64,000 nucleotides of DNA, taken from Bacteroidaceae bacterium (GTDB taxonomy: Bacteria > Bacteroidota > Bacteroidia > Bacteroidales > Bacteroidaceae). Where the stretch lies: NCBI GenBank assembly GCA_017465905.1, contig JAFTVE010000047.1, forward strand, positions 97,690 to 161,689, given 5' to 3'. Each line of letters starts with the position of its first letter. Position 1 is the first letter of the stretch. Of this stretch, positions 59,365 to 64,000 are shown one piece after another. The position numbers were made by a program, and so were the translations under genes. The notes beneath the pieces were generated by a model. It was given only the letters and a program-made list of their open reading frames with translations. It searched no databases and was not told where the DNA came from.

Positions 59365-60802
59365 TTTGTGGCGGTCGGTCGACTGGTTCACCATCATTCT
59401 ATATCTCGTGTTGGTGACGTGTGGATGGCTCAGTATCTGTGGTGCCAGCTACGACTTTGGTGATACCAACTTTTTCAGTTTTGCATCCAATCCTGGCAAG
59501 CAGCTGGTGTGGGCCGGATGTGCTATTGTGATAGGCATAGTGTTGCTCAATATTGAGAAGAAGTACTATGAGATGATTGCCTATCCTCTCTATCTTGCTT
59601 TTGTGCTATTGTTGGCGGCTACCATCTTTATAGCCCCTGACATCAAGGGTTCTCACTCATGGCTTGTGCTGGGCCCCATCAGAATACAGCCGGCCGAGTT
59701 CTCCAAATTTGCTACAGCATTGGCCTTGGCCCGTTTGCTCAGTACCTATGGCTTCTCTATGGCCAAGCGGAGCGATATGGTGAAGATGATTGCTATTGTC
59801 GTGGTGCCTATGTTGCTCATCGTGTTGCAGAATGAGACGGGTTCGGCGCTTGTGTATCTTTCCTTCTTTCTCGTCCTTTATCGTGAGGGAATGACGGGCT
59901 CGCTTCTGGCGGTCGGTGTGTGTGCAGTGCTCTATTTCGTCATTGGTGTGGGGCAGCGGGAAAATATGTTCCAAAATATGCCTGTCAATGTGGGGCAATT
60001 TGTTGTGTTTCTGCTTATCCCGCTCTTTACGGCTTTGATGACGGGTGTGTACTCTAAGCGTATGAGGCGTGCTTGGGGTATTGTACTGGTAAATTTGGTA
60101 GGAACGCTTGCGGCCTATCTCTTTTCCCGCTTTGTCATTCCTTTTGACATATGTGTCGTTCAGCTGGTGTTTTGTATCTGCACGGCCCTGTACCTGTTGT
60201 TCGTATACCTGCGTGAGCGCTATGCCTTCTATCTGCTGATAGCTCTCTTCGCCTTGGGCTCAATAGGCTTCTATTACTCATGCAATATGCTCATTGGGAA
60301 GTTGCAGCCTCATCAACGGATGCGTATCGAGGTGTTGCTGGGCTTGAAGGACGACCCTGCTGGTGTGGGCTACAATATCAACCAGTCGAAGATTGCTATC
60401 GGCTCGGGTGGCTTGTGGGGCAAAGGCTTCTTGAACGGCACGCAAACCAAGCTGAATTATGTGCCTGAGCAGCATACCGACTTTATCTTCTGTACTATTG
60501 GTGAGGAGCAGGGATTCCTTGGTTGTACCTTTATCCTGATACTCTATGCACTATTCATCATCCGCATCATCTTCTTGGCCGAACGGCAAGGAAGCAATAA
60601 GTTTACCCGTGTCTATGGCTACTCGCTGGCCTCTATCTTGACCTTCCACCTCTTCATTAACGTGGGTATGGTGATAGGCCTGGCTCCTGTGATTGGTATT
60701 CCGCTCCCCTTCTTCAGCTACGGTGGTTCTTCTCTCTGGGGCTTCACCATTCTACTTGCCATACTACTTCGCCTGGATGCCGAACGGGAGACCCGATTCT
60801 GA
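59345..60802 (+). CDS. rodA: RodA peptidoglycan glycosyltransferase (SEDS family)
   Basis: The 485-residue protein has about ten to twelve membrane segments and SEDS motifs: HSWLVLGPIRIQPAEFSKFA, GSALVYLSFFLVLYREG, NYVPEQHTDFIFCTIGEEQG and VIGIPLPFFSYGGSSLWGF. RodA polymerises glycan strands from lipid II with PBP2 as partner. It is longer than Escherichia coli RodA (370) because of an insertion in the middle (about 215-310), which is usual in Bacteroidetes. The last 59 bases run opposite to the end of gldH. Confidence 0.95.
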   Translation: MAIRNVSLWRSVDWFTIILYLVLVTCGWLSICGASYDFGDTNFFSFASNPGKQLVWAGCAIVIGIVLLNIEKKYYEMIAYPLYLAFVLLLAATIFIAPDIKGSHSWLVLGPIRIQPAEFSKFATALALARLLSTYGFSMAKRSDMVKMIAIVVVPMLLIVLQNETGSALVYLSFFLVLYREGMTGSLLAVGVCAVLYFVIGVGQRENMFQNMPVNVGQFVVFLLIPLFTALMTGVYSKRMRRAWGIVLVNLVGTLAAYLFSRFVIPFDICVVQLVFCICTALYLLFVYLRERYAFYLLIALFALGSIGFYYSCNMLIGKLQPHQRMRIEVLLGLKDDPAGVGYNINQSKIAIGSGGLWGKGFLNGTQTKLNYVPEQHTDFIFCTIGEEQGFLGCTFILILYALFIIRIIFLAERQGSNKFTRVYGYSLASILTFHLFINVGMVIGLAPVIGIPLPFFSYGGSSLWGFTILLAILLRLDAERETRF

Positions 60803-61250
60803 TACCCACTTCCCTGATACCCATCAATAACGTGTCGCTCATCATTTGAGCAATCTCTATGGTCGTGTGCGTGGTGTCGCTCAGTGTGAGATTCGTGATG
60901 GGGATGCTATAGTCGGCCCTCTTGCCGATACCCTCCACTGGGGAGTTTTCTCTGAGCTCGGCATTGATGGTCTCGTCATGCAGGACGGTTGTTCCCTGCG
61001 ATATTCTTATGTGTGCGGCAAGGTTTGCGTAGTCATACCCTTCGGTGCGGAGCAGTAGCTCTATGCCACTTTTCCGCTTTGTCTTCTCCAATGTGTCTGT
61101 AATGACAACGAGTGTGTCCTCCATGCTCCATCCGTCACCGGTGGGGATGAACGACATGTAGCGTGTGTCCCTCATGCAGCTGCATAGGGTAACTGTTATG
61201 AACGCTATTTGAACCGACCTGTAGAACAGTCGTTTACTGTGGGGCTTCAT
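60744..61250 (-). CDS. gldH: Gliding-motility-type lipoprotein GldH
   Basis: The start at 61248-61250 (MKPHSKRLFYRSVQIAFITV) gives 168 residues with lipobox LCSC (Cys25). The GldH features are RYMSFIPTGDGWSMEDTLVV and VEGIGKRADYSIPITNLTLS, with GIREVGIRIG near the end. GldH is needed for gliding in flavobacteria but is also found in non-gliding Bacteroidales, where it is tied to type IX secretion or envelope function. It starts inside the last codons of ricT (17-base overlap) and its 3' end overlaps rodA on the other strand by 59 bases. Confidence 0.9.
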   Translation of the reverse strand: MKPHSKRLFYRSVQIAFITVTLCSCMRDTRYMSFIPTGDGWSMEDTLVVITDTLEKTKRKSGIELLLRTEGYDYANLAAHIRISQGTTVLHDETINAELRENSPVEGIGKRADYSIPITNLTLSDTTHTTIEIAQMMSDTLLMGIREVGIRIGSPVRHPGEVVWQVEW

Positions 61251-62391
61251 TCTTCTTGGGAGGACGTTTCTGCTCTTTGCTGGCATTGTTGCCTGCAGGG
61301 GCATTGCCCGTTTTCTTTTTCTTCTTTTTCTTCTTCTTGGCACTATCGAAGCGGCTTACACTATCTTGATCCAGCAGGTCGGTACGTTGTGGCTCGCTGC
61401 TCGCGCCATCCTCCAATAGCGACTCGGGCTTCATGCCCTTCTTGTTCATGTTGATGACGTCGAAGGCTCGGCGTGTGCTGATGGTGACGAGGTTGGCAGC
61501 AAAGCTCTTGTCGGTAGAGTAGGTAATCTCGCGTTTGAGGATGTCGCACTTGAAGAAGTAGTAGGTGCTTTCCAATGTCTCCAGCGTGATGTCGCGGGCG
61601 GGGAAGCGCTTCATGGCCTCCACGTAGGTGTCTACTTCGTAGTTCATGCAGCATTTCAGCTTGGCGCATTGTCCGGCAAGCTTCTGTGGATTCATGGAGA
61701 TGTCTTGGAAACGGGCTGCGCTGGTCGATACGGAGGTGAAACTGGTGAGCCAGGTAGCGCAGCAGAGTTCGCGGCCACACGGGCCGATGCCGCCGATGCG
61801 TCCTGCCTCTTGGCGGGCGCCAATCTGCTTCATCTCGATGCGTACTCTGAACACTTCGGCCAGCACCTTGATGAGTTGGCGGAAGTCGACGCGCCCATCG
61901 GCAATGTAGTAGAAGATGGCTTTGTTGCCGTCGCCCTGATACTCCACGTCGCCTATCTTCATGTTCAGGCCGAGGTCCTTGGCTATCTGGCGCGAACGTA
62001 TCATGGTGTCCTGTTCCTTGGCCTTGGCTTCGTAGTACTTCTCCATGTCTACCTCGCGGGCTTTGCGGTATACGCGGCGCACCTCGGCATCGCTCTTGAG
62101 GCGTGCCTTCTTCATCTGTAGCAACACGAGGCTACCGGTGAGGGTGACGGTGCCTATGTCGTGACCCGGGCTGGCCTCTACGGCTACGATATCGTCCTTC
62201 TGCAAGGGTATCTTGTTGCTGTTCAGATAGTAGCCTTTGCGTGTGTTCTTGAACTGCACCTCCACATAGTCGGTGGCATCAATGTTGCCGGGCACATCGA
62301 CAAGCCAGTCGAATACGTTGAGTTGCTTATCTTGTCGGCCACATCCTTGGCAGCATATGCCGTCGCAGCCGTTGGTCTTATAGTCGTTCAT
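61234..62391 (-). CDS. PSP1-domain protein of the RicT/YaaT family
   Basis: The 385-residue protein has cysteines at the N-terminus (GCDGICCQGCGRQDKQLNVF), then the PSP1 C-terminal domain (about 90-290) with IGGIGPCGRELCCATWLTSF and AGQCAKLKCCMNYEVDTYVE. In Bacillus, RicT (YaaT) is part of a complex with iron-sulfur clusters that affects RNA maturation. Here the cysteine groups are kept. A tail of about nine lysines in a row plus a Lys/Asn/Pro-rich end lies after residue 345. It stands between holB and gldH, a common Bacteroidetes order. Confidence 0.92.
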   Translation of the reverse strand: MNDYKTNGCDGICCQGCGRQDKQLNVFDWLVDVPGNIDATDYVEVQFKNTRKGYYLNSNKIPLQKDDIVAVEASPGHDIGTVTLTGSLVLLQMKKARLKSDAEVRRVYRKAREVDMEKYYEAKAKEQDTMIRSRQIAKDLGLNMKIGDVEYQGDGNKAIFYYIADGRVDFRQLIKVLAEVFRVRIEMKQIGARQEAGRIGGIGPCGRELCCATWLTSFTSVSTSAARFQDISMNPQKLAGQCAKLKCCMNYEVDTYVEAMKRFPARDITLETLESTYYFFKCDILKREITYSTDKSFAANLVTISTRRAFDVINMNKKGMKPESLLEDGASSEPQRTDLLDQDSVSRFDSAKKKKKKKKKTGNAPAGNNASKEQKRPPKKNEAPQ

Positions 62392-62503
62392 ATTGAGTTT
62401 TTTAGTTTTTTAGTTTCTGAGTTTTCTGTTCATTCAATTCTTGAGTTATTGTCCTAAAGGCTACTTGTAAACAAATAAACTCAAAAACTCACAAACTTGC
62501 AAT

Positions 62504-63628
62504 TTATTGTTTCAGTAGCATAATCATTTTTAGTGCGAGGTCAAAGAACACCATCTTGGCATTCACATTCTGTTCAATGTGCCGTTGTGCCTCGCTCAGT
62601 TCCTCCATGATGCCGAAGATGTTCTTCTCGTTCACGAATGGGGCGAAGCGTGAGGTAAAGTTGGCCTCGTCCGTGTTCATGTAGTTTATCTCTGGGCGGT
62701 GGAAGTTGCAGATGAAGCTCTCGCGTATCATGCGCTGGCAGTAGATGAGGAAGTTCTTCTGCGGCTCGCGTCCCATGCCGGCCACCGTGTCGGCCCATTG
62801 ACGCATGCCTTTGAGGTCACGGGCATAGGATCGGCGCATAAGCGTCATGAATAGTTCGATGTACTCTTTCGTGCGGTTGCCCAGATGGATGGTCTCTACC
62901 GCTTGTAGCCAGTTCCCTGCCGAGGCATGGGCTATCTGTCGGGCATCGGCCTCGGTCAGCCCATACCTTCCGATGAGGGCTTCGCTGATGATGCTCTCTT
63001 CGATGGGGCGTAGCGTGAGCCGCTGCACTCGACTCTGTATGGTGGGCAATAGCAGGTCGGGGTTCTCTGCCACGAGCAGGAATACCGTCTGGGCTGGCGG
63101 CTCCTCTATCATCTTCAGCAGTTTGTTCGAGCACTCCGTGTTCATCTTCTCGGCCATCCAGATGATCATCACCTTGTAGCCGCCCTCGCTCGACTTGAGT
63201 GTGAGCTTGCGGATTATCTCCTCGCTTTGCGAGGCATAGATGAGTCCCTGCTGGTTCTCCGTGCCTATGTGGTCCATCCACTGGTTGAGGTTCATGTAGG
63301 GATTCTCCAGTGCAGCCTGCCGCCATTTGTCGATGAAGTCGTCGCTACGTGGCGTCTTGTTGGAGTCCTTCTTGTAGATGGGGAAGGCGAAGTGCAGGTC
63401 GGGGTGTACGAGCTTGTCGAACTTCTTGCACGAGGGACATTCGCCGCAGGCATCCACGCCATTGCGGTGTGAGCAGCACAGGTAGCGTGCGTAGGCGATG
63501 GCCACGGCCAGCTTGCCCGTACCCTCGGGGCCGCAGATGAGCTGCGCATGCGGTATGCGCCCCTCGGCGACTGCCGAGCGTAGCATCTGTAGCGCGTTGT
63601 CCTGTCCTATGATATCCTTGAAGTACAC
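62504..63628 (-). CDS. holB: DNA polymerase III, delta-prime subunit
   Basis: The 374-residue protein has an AAA+ clamp-loader start (MYFKDIIGQDNALQMLRSAV), a P-loop (CGPEGTGKLAVAIAYARYLC), the four-cysteine zinc module (CCSHRNGVDACGECPSCKKF) and the Walker B-like/sensor region (VMIIWMAEKMNTECSNKLLK; MIEEPPAQTVFLLVAENPDL). It is part of the clamp loader in the cytoplasm. First gene of the leftward holB-ricT-gldH cluster. Confidence 0.95.
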   Translation of the reverse strand: MYFKDIIGQDNALQMLRSAVAEGRIPHAQLICGPEGTGKLAVAIAYARYLCCSHRNGVDACGECPSCKKFDKLVHPDLHFAFPIYKKDSNKTPRSDDFIDKWRQAALENPYMNLNQWMDHIGTENQQGLIYASQSEEIIRKLTLKSSEGGYKVMIIWMAEKMNTECSNKLLKMIEEPPAQTVFLLVAENPDLLLPTIQSRVQRLTLRPIEESIISEALIGRYGLTEADARQIAHASAGNWLQAVETIHLGNRTKEYIELFMTLMRRSYARDLKGMRQWADTVAGMGREPQKNFLIYCQRMIRESFICNFHRPEINYMNTDEANFTSRFAPFVNEKNIFGIMEELSEAQRHIEQNVNAKMVFFDLALKMIMLLKQ

Positions 63629-64000
63629 TATCTGTCCTTATTATCCATGCTAACACAAAGGTATGGCTTTTTCTTGAATCCCGCAAATAATGTGCCGTAA
63701 ATCGTGTAAAACTGGTTGGGGTTATGGGTGCAATCATTCTTAAGGCATGACAAAATTACAAAAATCTTTTTGGTATTCAGGGATAATGCAACAGACTGCA
63801 ACAGACTGCAAAGTCAGTGGAAAGAAGGATGCAAATGCAAACGGTCAACAGTAAACAGTCAACAGTTAATTTGCGCACACACATCAGGGCATGAAATGTT
63901 CATATATAAAAACTCTTATTTTTGTATTAGATATACTACGTATATATAATACTTAAATAAGCCCTATTATTATAGGCGGCGACGAAAACGAAAAAAGGGG
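63629..64000. other. Gene-free right end of the window
   Basis: No gene is supported. Present are a direct repeat AACAGACTGC (two tandem copies from 63790), AGTAAACAGTCAACAGTTAA near 63850, and an AT-rich stretch with TATATATAA near 63940. A promoter for a gene beyond the edge is possible. Confidence 0.5.

Noticed and set aside
63716-63949. 77-codon open frame at the right end
   Set aside because: Low-complexity repeats and no protein-like pattern.
1-64000. tRNA or rRNA genes
   Set aside because: No cloverleaf with a GGTTCGAATCC-like arm and no rRNA motifs were noticed by eye; a tRNAscan-SE run would settle it.

Overview
The window looks like chromosomal DNA of a Bacteroidales bacterium (Bacteroidota), probably Prevotellaceae-like. 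The family-level placement is a guess from gene content. Support comes from three SusC/SusD outer-membrane uptake pairs, GldH, a PSP1/RicT protein next to holB, M49 dipeptidyl peptidase III with the HECLGH motif, C-terminal tails resembling type IX secretion sorting domains, almost no Shine-Dalgarno sequences, and promoters of the Bacteroidetes type (TTTG, about 19-21 bases, TAnnTTTG).

Layout. 1-12.5 kb: two SusC/SusD loci point away from each other (1-4294 leftward, 6798-12486 rightward). Between them lie a tyrosine recombinase (5258-6418) and a 75-bp inverted-repeat pair around a tandem array. 12.5-19.4 kb: an ATPase gene remnant, a HAD phosphatase with a coiled-coil lipoprotein, pta-ackA, a BASS transporter and a PlsC-like acyltransferase. 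19.4-23 kb: an accessory island with an EcoRI-type adenine methyltransferase translationally coupled to a DUF262-HNH nuclease, a very stem-rich leader RNA, gene remnants, and an 82-bp inverted-repeat pair around another tandem array. 23-37.6 kb: housekeeping genes (Omp85-like barrel, lpxH, a MIP18-like protein, leuB, TPR protein, RelE/ParE toxin-antitoxin pair, methyltransferase, ECF sigma factor with partner, DPP III, AlkD-like protein, fur-purA, zinc peptidase), separated by repeat-rich spacers. 37.7-52.3 kb: a 1264-residue multidomain secreted protein, hisS, tex, and a third SusC/SusD locus with two accessory secreted proteins. 52.6-63.6 kb: purH, the rod-shape cluster mreB-mreC-mreD-mrdA-rodA, and the opposing holB-ricT-gldH cluster.

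How the genes work together. The SusC/SusD pairs import glycans or peptides through the outer membrane with TonB energy. pta-ackA turns fermentation acetyl-CoA into acetate and ATP. The mre-mrdA-rodA genes build the elongasome. The methyltransferase and DUF262-HNH pair looks like a compact modification/restriction defence unit.

The most unusual signal is in the spacers. At least six contain tandem arrays, nearly always four copies, of a 21-22-bp unit that often has dyad symmetry. The unit sequence differs completely from array to array while the period and copy number stay the same. Two arrays sit at the centre of a roughly 80-bp inverted-repeat frame, one of them beside the tyrosine recombinase. 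I know of no named element with this architecture. Other repeat families are a 150-bp MITE-like element (two copies), GAATTC-rich inverted repeats in front of operon genes (five copies), and 72-bp promoter-bearing hairpins whose stems covary (four copies).
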